Assembly (NCBI RefSeq): GCF_903815225.1
Contig: NZ_LR813084.1
Location: 4,922,001 to 4,986,000 of the forward strand
Direction of reading: 5' to 3'
DNA: 64,000 bases
Source: Delftia tsuruhatensis
GTDB taxonomy: Bacteria > Pseudomonadota > Gammaproteobacteria > Burkholderiales > Burkholderiaceae_C
Shown here: positions 35,787-44,634 of the stretch, one piece after another
Position numbering within the stretch: the first letter of the stretch is position 1
Layout: each line of letters begins with the position of its first letter
Notes under the pieces: generated by a model
The model's input: only the letters and a program-made list of their open reading frames with translations
Told to the model about the DNA's origin: nothing
The model's database searches: none
Made by a program: the position numbers and the translations under genes

Positions 35787-36420
35787 GCGCTACTGGAACG
35801 CGCTGGCCGACACGCTGATGATGGTTGGTGTCTCCGGCGGCATCGCCTTCGCCGTCGGCATTCCGCTGGCCGTGCTGCTCATCGTCACGGCGCCCGGGGG
35901 CTTCCTGGCCTCGCCGCGCGTCAACCGCGCGGTGGGCAGCGTGATCAACGGTTTCCGGGCCACGCCCTTCATCGTGCTGCTGGTGGCCCTGATCCCGTTC
36001 ACGCGCCTGGTGGCCGGTACCACCATCGGCGTGTGGGCGGCCATCGTGCCGCTGGCCATCAGCGCCACCCCGTTCTTCGCGCGCATCGTCGAGGTCAGCC
36101 TGCGCGAGGTCGATCCCGGCCTGATCGAGGCGGCGCAGGCCATGGGCTGCAGGAAGTGGGACATCGTGCGCCACGTCTACCTGCCCGAGGCCCTGCCCGG
36201 CATCATCGGCGGCTTCACCATCACCCTGGTGGCGCTGATCAGCTCCTCGGCCATGGCCGGCGCCGTGGGCGCGGGCGGCCTGGGCGACCTGGCCATCCGC
36301 TACGGCTACCAGCGCTTCGACACCCAGGTGATGCTGCTGGTGATCGCCGTGCTCATCGTGCTCGTCACCGTGGTCCAGGTCCTGGGCGACGGCTACGTGC
36401 GCCGCCTGCGCAGCCGCTGA
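35758..36420 (+). CDS. metI: Methionine-type ABC transporter permease
   Basis: A 220-residue inner-membrane permease with about five transmembrane helices. The EAA loop that contacts the ATPase is [13 protein letters not shown] near residues 124-136. M-S-L-N-L-S at 35758 was chosen because an aagga site lies just before it; it overlaps the metN end. Only one permease/ATPase pair serves the three binding proteins in this locus. Confidence 0.93.
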   Translation: MSLNLSIPIERYWNALADTLMMVGVSGGIAFAVGIPLAVLLIVTAPGGFLASPRVNRAVGSVINGFRATPFIVLLVALIPFTRLVAGTTIGVWAAIVPLAISATPFFARIVEVSLREVDPGLIEAAQAMGCRKWDIVRHVYLPEALPGIIGGFTITLVALISSSAMAGAVGAGGLGDLAIRYGYQRFDTQVMLLVIAVLIVLVTVVQVLGDGYVRRLRSR

Positions 36421-36494
36421 GGCCGCACGCCGCACTCTCTTGCAGGGGCCACCCCGGCCCCGCCTTCCCCATCGACTCCAGAACGAGGCACGGA

Positions 36495-37778
36495 ATGACC
36501 ACACCGGATGTCCAGGGCACAGCCTTGCCCGGCTCGACACACTACCGGCAGGACGGGGCGCTGACGCGCCTGCCCCTGCCCCCCACGCCTGCCCGCCGCA
36601 TCGCCAGCGAGGCCGAGGCCCTTGAAGCCGCGCAGGCCCTGGCCGACGCATGGCGCCTGGACGCGGCCGACCGCGACCGCGAACGCCGCCTGCCCTGGGA
36701 CGAGATCGAGCGCTTCACCGCCAGCGGACTGGGCGCCATCACCGTGCCCCGCGCCCATGGCGGGCTGGGGGCCTCGTACGAGACGCTGTCCCAGGTCTTC
36801 GTGACCCTGTGCGCGGCCGACCCTTCGCTGGGCCAGATCCCGCAGAACCATTTCGCCGTACTGCAGAACCTGCGCGACATGGGCAGCGAAGCCCAGCAGC
36901 GGCGCTGGTTCGCCGACGTGCTGGCCGGCCACCGCCTGGGCAATGCCGGCCCCGAGCGCAAGGGCCGCGCGGCCCATGTGCTGCAGGCCACGGCCCGCCT
37001 GTCGCGCGATGCCGAGGGCGGCCTGCGCGTCAGCGGCACGCGCTTTTACTCCACCGGCTCGGCCTTCGCGCACTGGGTGCCCTTCCGCGCCCAGGACGAG
37101 GCGGGCCGCATCGTCCAGGCCTGGGTGCGGCGCGACGCCCCGGGCGTGACGGTCTTCGACGACTGGGACTCCTTCGGCCAGCGCACCACGGCCAGCGGCA
37201 GCGTGCGGCTGGAGAACGTGCGCCTGGGCGAGGACGATGTCGTTGACGCCTGGCGGTTCGAGGGAACGCCCTCGCTGTCGGGCCCGGTGTCGCAGCTCAT
37301 CCAGGCCTCCATCGACGCCGGCATCGCCCAGGGCGCGCTGCGCGACGCGCTGGCCTTCGTGCGCGAGAAAAGCCGGCCCTGGATGGACTCGGGCGTGCAG
37401 CGCGCCAGCGACGATCCCTACGTCATCCACGAGGTCGGCCAGTTGCAGATCGAGGTGGACGCGGCCCATGCCGTGCTGCTGGAGGCCGCACGCACGCTGG
37501 ACGTGCTGGCCGATGGGCCCGTGGACGAGCAGGCCAGCGCCCGGGGCTCGGTGGCCGTGGCCGAGGCCAAGATCCTCACCACCGAGGCCGCGTTGCAGGC
37601 CGGCGAGCACCTGCTCGCGCTGGCGGGCTCCTCGGCCAGCCGCGCCGCCCACAACCTGGACCGCCACTGGCGCAACGCCCGCGTGCACACGCTGCACGAC
37701 CCCGTGCGCTGGAAGTACCACCTGCTGGGCAACTACCTGCTCAATGGCGCCTTGCCGCGCCGCCACCAGTGGAACTGA
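36495..37778 (+). CDS. sfnB: SfnB family sulfur acquisition oxidoreductase, copy 1
   Basis: A 427-residue flavoprotein with the acyl-CoA dehydrogenase fold. SfnB-family marks are R-I-A-S-E-A-E-A-L-E-A-A, D-R-E-R-R-L-P-W-D-E-I, I-P-Q-N-H-F near residue 115, and D-R-H-W-R-N-A-R-V-H-T-L-H-D-P at the C-terminus. Relatives such as DszC and SfnC hydroxylate sulfur compounds with reduced flavin and oxygen. It starts 75 bases after metI and is followed, six bases on, by a close paralogue. Reduced flavin probably comes from the MsuE-like reductase at 42842. Confidence 0.87.
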   Translation: MTTPDVQGTALPGSTHYRQDGALTRLPLPPTPARRIASEAEALEAAQALADAWRLDAADRDRERRLPWDEIERFTASGLGAITVPRAHGGLGASYETLSQVFVTLCAADPSLGQIPQNHFAVLQNLRDMGSEAQQRRWFADVLAGHRLGNAGPERKGRAAHVLQATARLSRDAEGGLRVSGTRFYSTGSAFAHWVPFRAQDEAGRIVQAWVRRDAPGVTVFDDWDSFGQRTTASGSVRLENVRLGEDDVVDAWRFEGTPSLSGPVSQLIQASIDAGIAQGALRDALAFVREKSRPWMDSGVQRASDDPYVIHEVGQLQIEVDAAHAVLLEAARTLDVLADGPVDEQASARGSVAVAEAKILTTEAALQAGEHLLALAGSSASRAAHNLDRHWRNARVHTLHDPVRWKYHLLGNYLLNGALPRRHQWN

Positions 37779-37783
37779 ACCCC

Positions 37784-39052
37784 ATGACACAGACATCGAC
37801 CCAGGAACTGCGGGCCCTGGCCTGCACACCGGGTGGCCGGCCCCAGCCTGCACCGCTTCCCGCACAGCCCGCCCACATCATCCGCAATGAAGCCGAGGCG
37901 CTGGAGGCGGCACGCTCCTTCGCCGCCCTGGTCGCCCCCGGCGCCCTGCAACGCGACCGCGACCGCCTGCTGCCCTGGCGCGAGGTCGAACAGTTCAGCC
38001 ACAGCGGCCTGTGGGGCATCACCATCCCGCAGGAGTACGGCGGCGCGGGCGTGTCCACGGGCACGCTGACCCAGGCCGTGGGCCTGATCGCGGCGGCCGA
38101 CGGCAACCTCGGCCACATCCCGCAGAACCACTACTACGCGCTGGAAGTGCTGCGCGTGGGCGGGTCGCCTGCGCAAAAGGCCTTCTTCTATGACCGCGTG
38201 CTGCGCGGCGAACGCCTGGGCAATGCGCTGGCCGAGATCGGCCACCGCGACTTCAGGCGCCGCACGCAGCTGCTGCGCGAGAGCGCCGGATGGTTCGTGC
38301 AGGGCAGCAAGTTCTATTGCACGGGTGCCCTGTTCGCGCACTGGATTCCGACCCTGGCCAGCGCGCAGGAGGATGGCGGCGAACGCATGTCCCTGGTGTT
38401 CATCCCGCGCGATGCGCCCGGTGTCACCGTCACCGACGACTGGGACGGCTTCGGCCAGCGCGTGACCGGCAGCGGCTCGGTGCAGTTCGAGCGCGTGCGC
38501 GTGGAGCCCGAGTGGGTCGTGCCCTTCACGAGTTCGTTCGAGCGCCCCACCACCATCGGCCCCTTCGCCCAGATCATCCATGCGGCGCTGGATGCGGGCA
38601 TAGGCCATGGCGCCCTGCAGGCCGCCCTGCCCTTCATCCGCGAACACGCCCGGCCCTGGGTGGACTCGGGCGTGGCCAGCGCCGCGCAGGACCCGCTGCT
38701 GCTGCAGCAGCTGGGCAATGTCCATGTGCGCCTGCGCGCCGCCGACGCCCTGGTGGGGCGCGCCGCCCTGGCCGTGGACGCCGCGCAGCGTGCGCCCACG
38801 GACGACAGCGTGGCCGCCGCCTCGGTCGCCGTGGCGCAGGCCAAGGCGCTGAGCACCAGCGCCAGCCTGCTGGCCGGCAGCAAGCTGTTCGAGCTGGCGG
38901 GCACGGCATCGACCCTGGCCGGCCAGGGCCTGGACCGCTTCTGGCGCAACGCCCGCGTGCACACGCTGCACGACCCCGTGCGCTGGAAATACCACGCCGT
39001 GGGCAACTACGTGCTCAACGGCATCCGCCCTCCGCGCCACGGCGCCCTCTGA
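37784..39052 (+). CDS. sfnB: SfnB family sulfur acquisition oxidoreductase, copy 2
   Basis: A 422-residue paralogue of the previous gene sharing H-I-I-R-N-E-A-E-A-L-E-A-A, I-P-Q-N-H-Y-Y and the C-terminal W-R-N-A-R-V-H-T-L-H-D-P-V-R-W-K-Y block. The tandem pair looks like a gene duplication. The flavin-binding middle segment (F-Y-C-T-G-A-L-F-A-H-W) differs from copy 1 (F-Y-S-T-G-S-A-F-A-H-W). The ATG at 37784 was chosen; a GTG at 37769 that overlaps copy 1 is possible. Confidence 0.87.
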   Translation: MTQTSTQELRALACTPGGRPQPAPLPAQPAHIIRNEAEALEAARSFAALVAPGALQRDRDRLLPWREVEQFSHSGLWGITIPQEYGGAGVSTGTLTQAVGLIAAADGNLGHIPQNHYYALEVLRVGGSPAQKAFFYDRVLRGERLGNALAEIGHRDFRRRTQLLRESAGWFVQGSKFYCTGALFAHWIPTLASAQEDGGERMSLVFIPRDAPGVTVTDDWDGFGQRVTGSGSVQFERVRVEPEWVVPFTSSFERPTTIGPFAQIIHAALDAGIGHGALQAALPFIREHARPWVDSGVASAAQDPLLLQQLGNVHVRLRAADALVGRAALAVDAAQRAPTDDSVAAASVAVAQAKALSTSASLLAGSKLFELAGTASTLAGQGLDRFWRNARVHTLHDPVRWKYHAVGNYVLNGIRPPRHGAL

Positions 39053-39077
39053 CATCTTTCAACGACACAGGAATGGA

Positions 39078-39899
39078 ATGCACATGTCCCCCAACAAGCT
39101 CTGGCTGAAGCTGGCCGCACTCATGGGCTCCGCGCTGCTGGCCGGCGCCGCCTTGGCCGCGCCCCTGAAGATCGGCGTGGTGCCGGGCATCTTTGCCGAC
39201 TCGGTGGAAGCCGCCGCCAGGGAGGCCAGGAAGCAGGGCCTGGACGTTCAGGTGGTGGAGTTCACCGACTGGGCCACGCCCAATGTCGCGCTGGATGCCG
39301 GCGACATCGACCTGAACTACTACCAGAACAGCAACTACCTGGCCCATGCCGCGCGCAGCAAGGGCTTCCAGTTCACCAGCGTGCAGGCGGGCATCCTGTC
39401 CTACCTGGGTCTGTACTCCACCAAGTACAAATCCCTGGCCGATCTGCCCCAGGGCGCCAGGGTGGCCATCGCCAGCGACCCCGTGAACGTGGGGCGCGGG
39501 CTGCGTCTGCTGCAGCATGCGGGCCTGATCACGCTGCGCCCCGATACCGGGCTGCTGGGCACCCAGGCGGACATCGTCTCCAACCCCAAGAAGCTGCAGT
39601 TCGTGGAAATCGAAGGCCCGCAGCTGGCACGCACCACGCCCGACGTGGACCTGGCCCAGGGCTTTCCGTATTTCATCATCGCCTCCAAGGCCTTCGATGC
39701 CAGCAAGGGCCTGGCCTACACCAGCTACGAGGATGACTCCTGGGCCATCCAGTTCGTGGCCCGCAGCGACCGCGCGGCCGACCCGCGCATCGCCCGCTTC
39801 CTGGAGATCTACCGCAACTCCGACGTGGTGCGAAAGACCATCCACGCCTTCTACCTCAACGACCAGAAGCTCTACCGCCTGGCCTGGCTGAAGAAGTGA
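39078..39899 (+). CDS. MetQ-type substrate-binding protein, copy 3, divergent pocket
   Basis: A 273-residue NlpA-family binding protein with a signal peptide ending near A-L-A-A (residue 28) and no lipobox. D-W-A-T-P-N and S-D-P-V-N-V-G-R-G-L are kept, but the ligand segment reads D-L-N-Y-Y-Q-N-S-N-Y (79-88) where copies 1 and 2 have F-Q-H-Q. It has no ATPase or permease of its own and may hand a different ligand to MetN/MetI. Two start codons (39078, 39084) are equally placed to ribosome sites. Its stop overlaps a possible GTG start of the next gene. Confidence 0.85.
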   Translation: MHMSPNKLWLKLAALMGSALLAGAALAAPLKIGVVPGIFADSVEAAAREARKQGLDVQVVEFTDWATPNVALDAGDIDLNYYQNSNYLAHAARSKGFQFTSVQAGILSYLGLYSTKYKSLADLPQGARVAIASDPVNVGRGLRLLQHAGLITLRPDTGLLGTQADIVSNPKKLQFVEIEGPQLARTTPDVDLAQGFPYFIIASKAFDASKGLAYTSYEDDSWAIQFVARSDRAADPRIARFLEIYRNSDVVRKTIHAFYLNDQKLYRLAWLKK

Positions 39900-39922
39900 A
39901 CGACAAGGCAGCAGGATCCGCC

Positions 39923-41287
39923 ATGACCCAGCCCCGGCGCCACATCCACGTCAACGCGTTCAACATGAACTGCGTGGGCCACATACACCACGGCCTGTGG
40001 ACCCATCCCCGCGACCGCTCCACCGAATACGGCACGCTCAAGTACTGGACCGATATTGCCCAGGTGCTGGAGCGCGGCCTGTTCGACGGCATCTTCATCG
40101 CCGACGTGGTCGGCTACTACGACGTCTACCAGGGCGGCGTGGACCTGACCCTGCGCGAAGGCATACAGCTGCCCGTCAACAACCCCTGGCTGCTGGTCTC
40201 GGCCATGGCGGCGGTCACCAGGCACATCGGCTTCGGCGTCACCGCCACCGTGGGCGCGCACAACCCCTACACCTTCGCGCGCGACGTCAGCACGCTGGAC
40301 CAGCTCACCAACGGCCGCATCGGCTGGAACATCGTCACCGGCTATGTGGACAGTGGCGCGCGCGGCCTGGGCCAGCAGGGCCTGGCAGAGCACGACAGCC
40401 GCTACGACCGCGCCGACGACTTCCTGGAGCTGTCCTACAAGCTCTGGGAAGGCAGCTGGGAGGAGGGCGCCGTCATCGCCGACAAGGCGCGGCGCATCCA
40501 CGCCCTGCCGGACAGGGTGCACGCGGTCTCGCACGAGGGGCCGTTCTACCGCGCCCACGCCATCCACATGAGCGCGCCCTCGCCCCAGCGCACGCCCGTG
40601 CTGTTCCAGGCCGGTACCTCGGAGCGCGGGCTGCGCTTCGCTGGCCGGCATGCCGAAGGCGTGTTCATCGGCGCGCGCACGCCCGAGGCCGCGCGCGAGG
40701 CCGCGCGCCAGATCCGGCAGGCGGCGGTGGACGCGGGCCGCCGGCCCGAGGACGTCAAGATCTACGCCGGCGTGGCCGTCGTGCCCGGCCGCACCGAGGC
40801 CGAGGCCCGCGAAAAACATGCCGACTACCTGGCCCATGCCAGCCCCGAGGCAGGCCTGGCCCACTTCGCCGCCAGCACGGGCGTGGACTTCGCGAAGTAC
40901 GGCCTCGACGACCCCATCCCCTTCGGCACCACCAATGCCATCCAGTCGGCCGCCCAGGCCGCGCGCCAGCAGGGCCTGACCACGCGGCGCAAGCTGCTGG
41001 AGCAGTTCTCGCTGGGCAGCCGCTACACCACCATCGTGGGCGACCCGTCGCAGGTGGCGGACGCGCTGGAGCGCTGGATCGACGTGGGCGAGATCGACGG
41101 CTTCAACCTCACGCGCATCGTGGTGCCCGAGACCTGGGAGGACTTCGCCACCCTGGTCGTGCCCGAGCTGCAGAACCGGGGCCGCTACCGCACCGGCCAC
41201 GGCGAGGACGCCACGCTGCGCCAGCGCCTGTTCGGCCGAGGCGACCGCCTGCCGGACAGCCATGCGGCGGCGCGCTGGCGCCGCTGA
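39923..41287 (+). CDS. NtaA/SnaA/DszA-type flavin-dependent monooxygenase
   Basis: A 454-residue luciferase-like monooxygenase. Family marks: H-V-N-A-F-x-M-N-C near the start, G-L-F-D-G-I-F-I-A-D near 50, T-x-G-R-I-G-W-N-I-V-T-G around residue 130 (phosphate site of FMN), and Q-A-G-T-S-E-R-G-L near 230. DszA and NtaA use FMNH2 and O2 to cleave C-S or C-N bonds of sulfones or aminoacetates. The setting points to an organosulfur substrate. The ATG at 39923 follows an aggat site. Confidence 0.88.
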   Translation: MTQPRRHIHVNAFNMNCVGHIHHGLWTHPRDRSTEYGTLKYWTDIAQVLERGLFDGIFIADVVGYYDVYQGGVDLTLREGIQLPVNNPWLLVSAMAAVTRHIGFGVTATVGAHNPYTFARDVSTLDQLTNGRIGWNIVTGYVDSGARGLGQQGLAEHDSRYDRADDFLELSYKLWEGSWEEGAVIADKARRIHALPDRVHAVSHEGPFYRAHAIHMSAPSPQRTPVLFQAGTSERGLRFAGRHAEGVFIGARTPEAAREAARQIRQAAVDAGRRPEDVKIYAGVAVVPGRTEAEAREKHADYLAHASPEAGLAHFAASTGVDFAKYGLDDPIPFGTTNAIQSAAQAARQQGLTTRRKLLEQFSLGSRYTTIVGDPSQVADALERWIDVGEIDGFNLTRIVVPETWEDFATLVVPELQNRGRYRTGHGEDATLRQRLFGRGDRLPDSHAAARWRR

Positions 41288-41361
41288 CCCGAACCTCTGC
41301 CATCCCCCCAGACAGGCCCGTCCCGGAGGATTCCGGGCGGGCCTTGGACATTGCTGCCTCC

Positions 41362-42624
41362 ATGACCACCCAGACTCCCTCCCAGATCCTCCCGCCGGTG
41401 CCCGAAGACGCTCCCACGCTGCATGCCTTGCAGGCGCGCTTTCGCCCCGTGTTCGAACACATCGCCCGGGGCGCGGCCGAGCGCGAGCGCACGCGCACCC
41501 TGGCCCATGACGCCATCGCCAGGCTGCGCGACAGCGGCTTCACGGCGCTACGCGTGCCGCGCCATTTCGGCGGCCTGGGCGCCACGGTGGAGCAGTTGTT
41601 CGCCTTGCTCGTGGAGTTGGCCGAGGCCGACTCCAACGTGGCCCAGATCCTGCGGCCCCACTTCGGCTTCCTGGACCGCGTGCTGATCGACCGCGATGCG
41701 GCCGCCCAGGCACGCTGGCTGCCGCTGGCCGCGCAGGGCGCCGTGTTCGGCAACGCCACCACCGAGACCGGCGCGGGCGCCGTGGGCGCTTTGCAGACGA
41801 CCCTGGTGCCGGACACCGGCCCCGAAACCGGATGGTGGCGCCTGGACGGACGCAAGTTCTACAGCACGGGCGCGCTGTATGCCGACTGGGTCACCGTCGT
41901 GGCCCGTGCCGTCGTGCCGGGCCGCGAGGACGAGACCGTGCACGCCATCGTCCCCACCCGCCAGCCCGGCGTGCAGCGGCTGGACGACTGGCGCGGCTTC
42001 GGCCAGCGGCTCACGGGTTCGGGCACCACGGTGCTCGACCGGGTACGTGTGCCCGAGGCCGATGTGATGCGCTTTCCGCGCGCCCGGCCCACGCCCCTGG
42101 TGGCCTACTTCCAGCTGTTCCACCTGGCCACCCTGGCGGGCATCGCCCGCGCGCTGCGGCGCGACGCCGTGGACTATGTGCGCGCGCGCCGGCGCGTGTT
42201 CAGCCACGGCAGCGCGGCCCTGCCCAAGGACGACCCGCTGGTGCAGCAGATCGTGGGCCAGCTGGGTGCCACCGCCTATCTGGCCGAGGTGGTCGCGGCC
42301 GATGTGGCCGCCGCGCTGGGCCGCATCGCACGCGAACGCGCCCAGGGCCATGAAATCCCCCTGGAGGAACTGGACGCGCTGGAACTGCGCACGGCCCAGG
42401 CCCAGGTGGCCGTGGCCGAACCCGTGCTGCAGGCCGCCGCGCGCCTGTTCGAGGTCGGCGGCTCCAGTGCGCTGGCCGAGGACCTGGCACTGGACCGCCA
42501 CTGGCGCAACGCGCGCACCCTGGCCTCGCACAACCCCGTGCTCTACAAGGCCCGTTCGGTGGGCGACATCCTGCTGAACGATGCCCGTCCCGTGTACTAC
42601 TGGAACGTGGGCGTGGCGGGATGA
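41362..42624 (+). CDS. DszC-like acyl-CoA dehydrogenase family monooxygenase
   Basis: A 420-residue flavoprotein: N-terminal helical domain with R-V-P-R-H-F-G-G-L-G, middle beta domain with G-N-A-T-T-E-T-G and F-Y-S-T-G-A-L-Y-A-D-W, and a C-terminal helical bundle ending in H-W-R-N-A-R-T-L-A-S-H-N-P-V-L-Y-K-A-R. DszC uses reduced flavin to oxidise a thioether to its sulfone, and the DszA-type gene directly upstream could take the next step. No strong ribosome site precedes 41362; a TTG at 41344 is an alternative start. Confidence 0.85.
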   Translation: MTTQTPSQILPPVPEDAPTLHALQARFRPVFEHIARGAAERERTRTLAHDAIARLRDSGFTALRVPRHFGGLGATVEQLFALLVELAEADSNVAQILRPHFGFLDRVLIDRDAAAQARWLPLAAQGAVFGNATTETGAGAVGALQTTLVPDTGPETGWWRLDGRKFYSTGALYADWVTVVARAVVPGREDETVHAIVPTRQPGVQRLDDWRGFGQRLTGSGTTVLDRVRVPEADVMRFPRARPTPLVAYFQLFHLATLAGIARALRRDAVDYVRARRRVFSHGSAALPKDDPLVQQIVGQLGATAYLAEVVAADVAAALGRIARERAQGHEIPLEELDALELRTAQAQVAVAEPVLQAAARLFEVGGSSALAEDLALDRHWRNARTLASHNPVLYKARSVGDILLNDARPVYYWNVGVAG

Positions 42625-42677
42625 AGGCGGTGGCGCTGCCGGCATATCGCCGACGCTTATTTGCATATGCACCCGGC

Positions 42678-42734
42678 TGGAAAATTCCTTTGCAAAACAA
42701 GGCATTGCACGCGCCGCAAAGCTCATAAACAAAT
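42678..42734 (+). promoter_or_regulatory. Shared promoter element, copy B (msuE operon)
   Basis: TGGAAAA, then CAAAACAAGGCATTGCA (42693-42709), then CATAAA and AAATG, colinear with copy A at 32766-32821. A TGCATATGCA palindrome (42662-42671) lies just upstream. The element ends 107 bases before the msuE start, so the following genes probably form an operon of their own. Confidence 0.65.
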
Positions 42735-42841
42735 GCGCTCAACTTCTTTCCCCCGCGGCATGAACCGGCCTGTAATGAAGGCATCCAGGGCGGTCCCCGA
42801 CAGGCAGGCGCCGCCGCCGCAACCCCCTTCAAGGAGCCCCC

Positions 42842-43435
42842 ATGAGCCGATCGCTGAAGACCGTCATCGTCAATGGCAGCCTGAGCCGCCCCTCCCGCAC
42901 CCGCGTCCTGCTGGACGCCCTGCATGCCCGCCTCGGGCAGGAACTGCCTCTGCAGGCCCAGGTCATCGACCTGGTGGACCTCCAGCCCCACCTGGGTGCA
43001 GCCCTGTCCAAGGATGAGCTGCCCGTGCCCACGCGCCAGGCCATCGAGGCCATCGAGCAGGCCGACTTCCTCATCGTCGGCGCCCCGGTCTTTCGCGCCA
43101 GCCTGCCGGGCCTGCTCAAGCATTTGTTCGACCTGATCGACCTCGACGCCCTGCAGGGCAAGCCCGTGCTGCTCGCCGCCACGGGCGGCAGCCCGCGCCA
43201 CGCGCTCATCCTTGACCACCAGCTGCGGCCGCTGTTCGGCTTCTTCTCGGCCCTGACCCTGCCCATCGGCGTCTATGCCACGCCCGAGGACATCCAGGAC
43301 GGCCAGGTCCGCAGCGAGTCGCTGCGCCAGCGCATCGAGCTGACCGTGCAGCTATCGGCTCCCGTACTGCGCGGCACGCTGCAGCAGCTGGCGCCGGTGC
43401 GCCTGGCACCGGCCCTGGCCGAGCAGGCAGCATGA
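42842..43435 (+). CDS. msuE: NAD(P)H-dependent FMN reductase
   Basis: A 197-residue flavodoxin-like reductase supplying FMNH2 to two-component monooxygenases. N-G-S-L-S-R-P-S-R-T at the start binds the flavin phosphate, G-A-P-V-F-R-A-S-L-P-G-L-L-K-H-L-F-D is the family signature near 80-97, and A-T-G-G-S-P-R-H follows. It is the only reductase in the locus, so it probably serves all six flavin oxygenases. A strong aagga site precedes the ATG, and its stop overlaps the next start (ATGA). Confidence 0.92.
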   Translation: MSRSLKTVIVNGSLSRPSRTRVLLDALHARLGQELPLQAQVIDLVDLQPHLGAALSKDELPVPTRQAIEAIEQADFLIVGAPVFRASLPGLLKHLFDLIDLDALQGKPVLLAATGGSPRHALILDHQLRPLFGFFSALTLPIGVYATPEDIQDGQVRSESLRQRIELTVQLSAPVLRGTLQQLAPVRLAPALAEQAA

Positions 43436-44625
43436 GTGCGGACCTGCCCGCCCAGTCCCCGCCATCCTCCTCGCCCACGGCCATCGCCGAGGACCTGGCC
43501 CGCCGGTTCGCCGCCACCGCCGCCGAGCGCGACGTGGCCGGTGGCACGCCCAAGGCCGAGCGCGATGCGCTGCGCGCCAGCGGCCTGCTGGCACTGAGCA
43601 TTCCCCGGGACCTGGAGGGCCTGGGCGCGGACTGGGTGCAGACGCTGGACGCGGTGCGCATCCTGGCCACGGCAGACGGCTCCCTGGCCCATGTCTTCGG
43701 CTTCCAGCACCTGCATCTGGCCACCGTGCAGCTGTTCGGCCAGCCCGCCCAGTGGCGGCCCTGGCTGCTGCAGACCGCGCGCCACCGGTGGTTCTGGGGC
43801 AATACGCTCAACCCGCTGGACCGCCGCACCACGGCAACGCGCCTGTCCGGCCACTGGGAGTTCTCGGGCAAGAAGAGCTTCACCTCCGGCGCGCTGGACT
43901 CGCAGATGCTGGTGGCTTCCGCCATCGATGCCGACAGCGGCCGGCTGCTGATCGGCGTGCTGCCCACGGAGCGCACGGGCATCACCTTGCTGCGCGACTG
44001 GGACAACATGGGCCAGCGCCAGACCGACAGCGGCTCGGCCCTGTTCGAGCGCGTGCGCGTGGAAGCTTCCGAGCTGCTGCTGGACCCCGGCCCGCTGTCC
44101 ACGCCCCGGGCCGCGCTGCGCCCGCTGCTGGCCCAGCTGATCTTCGCCCATCTGTTCCTGGGCATCGCCCAGGGCGCGCTGGAGCAGGCGCGCGGCTACA
44201 CCCTGCGCGAGGCCCGGCCCTGGTTCAAGTCCGGCGTCGAGGCGGCCAGCGCGGACCCCCACATCCAGGCGCTGTATGGCGAGCTGTGGGCCGCCCTGGA
44301 AGGCGCGCGGCTGCTCACGCAGCAGGCCGCACGGCGCTTCGATGCGGCCTGGCAGCGCGGCACGGCCCTGGACGCGCACGAGCGCGGCGAAGTCGCCGTG
44401 GCCGTGACCGCCGCCAAGATCGCCACCACGCGCACCGGGCTGGACCTGTCCAGCCGCATCTTCGAGGCCACGGGTGCACGCGCCACGCACGCGGCGCTGC
44501 GCTTCGACCGCTTCTGGCGCAACCTGCGCACGCAGACGCTGCACGACCCGCTGCACTACAAGCTGCAGGAGCTGGGGGACTGGGTGCTCAATGGAGCCCA
44601 TCCGCAGCCCAGCTTCTACTCGTGA
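43432..44625 (+). CDS. DszC/SfnC-like acyl-CoA dehydrogenase family monooxygenase
   Basis: A 397-residue flavoprotein of the same superfamily as the three others in this locus but distinct in detail: A-I-A-E-D-L-A-R-R-F start, F-W-G-N-T-L-N-P in the flavin-binding part, F-T-S-G-A-L-D-S-Q-M, and R-F-W-R-N-L-R-T-Q-T-L-H-D-P-L at the end. It is coupled to msuE by an ATGA overlap, so it most likely takes FMNH2 straight from that reductase. Likely role: oxidation of a sulfone or thioether. Confidence 0.86.
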   Translation: MSADLPAQSPPSSSPTAIAEDLARRFAATAAERDVAGGTPKAERDALRASGLLALSIPRDLEGLGADWVQTLDAVRILATADGSLAHVFGFQHLHLATVQLFGQPAQWRPWLLQTARHRWFWGNTLNPLDRRTTATRLSGHWEFSGKKSFTSGALDSQMLVASAIDADSGRLLIGVLPTERTGITLLRDWDNMGQRQTDSGSALFERVRVEASELLLDPGPLSTPRAALRPLLAQLIFAHLFLGIAQGALEQARGYTLREARPWFKSGVEAASADPHIQALYGELWAALEGARLLTQQAARRFDAAWQRGTALDAHERGEVAVAVTAAKIATTRTGLDLSSRIFEATGARATHAALRFDRFWRNLRTQTLHDPLHYKLQELGDWVLNGAHPQPSFYS

Positions 44626-44634
44626 CCCCGCCCC

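Noticed and set aside
42671..42720. Possible sigma-54 promoter (GG-N10-GC) before msuE
   Set aside because: A GG-N10-GC spacing exists at 42701-42714, but the flanking bases do not match TGGCAC and TTGC; the shared element seen upstream of metQ explains the region better.
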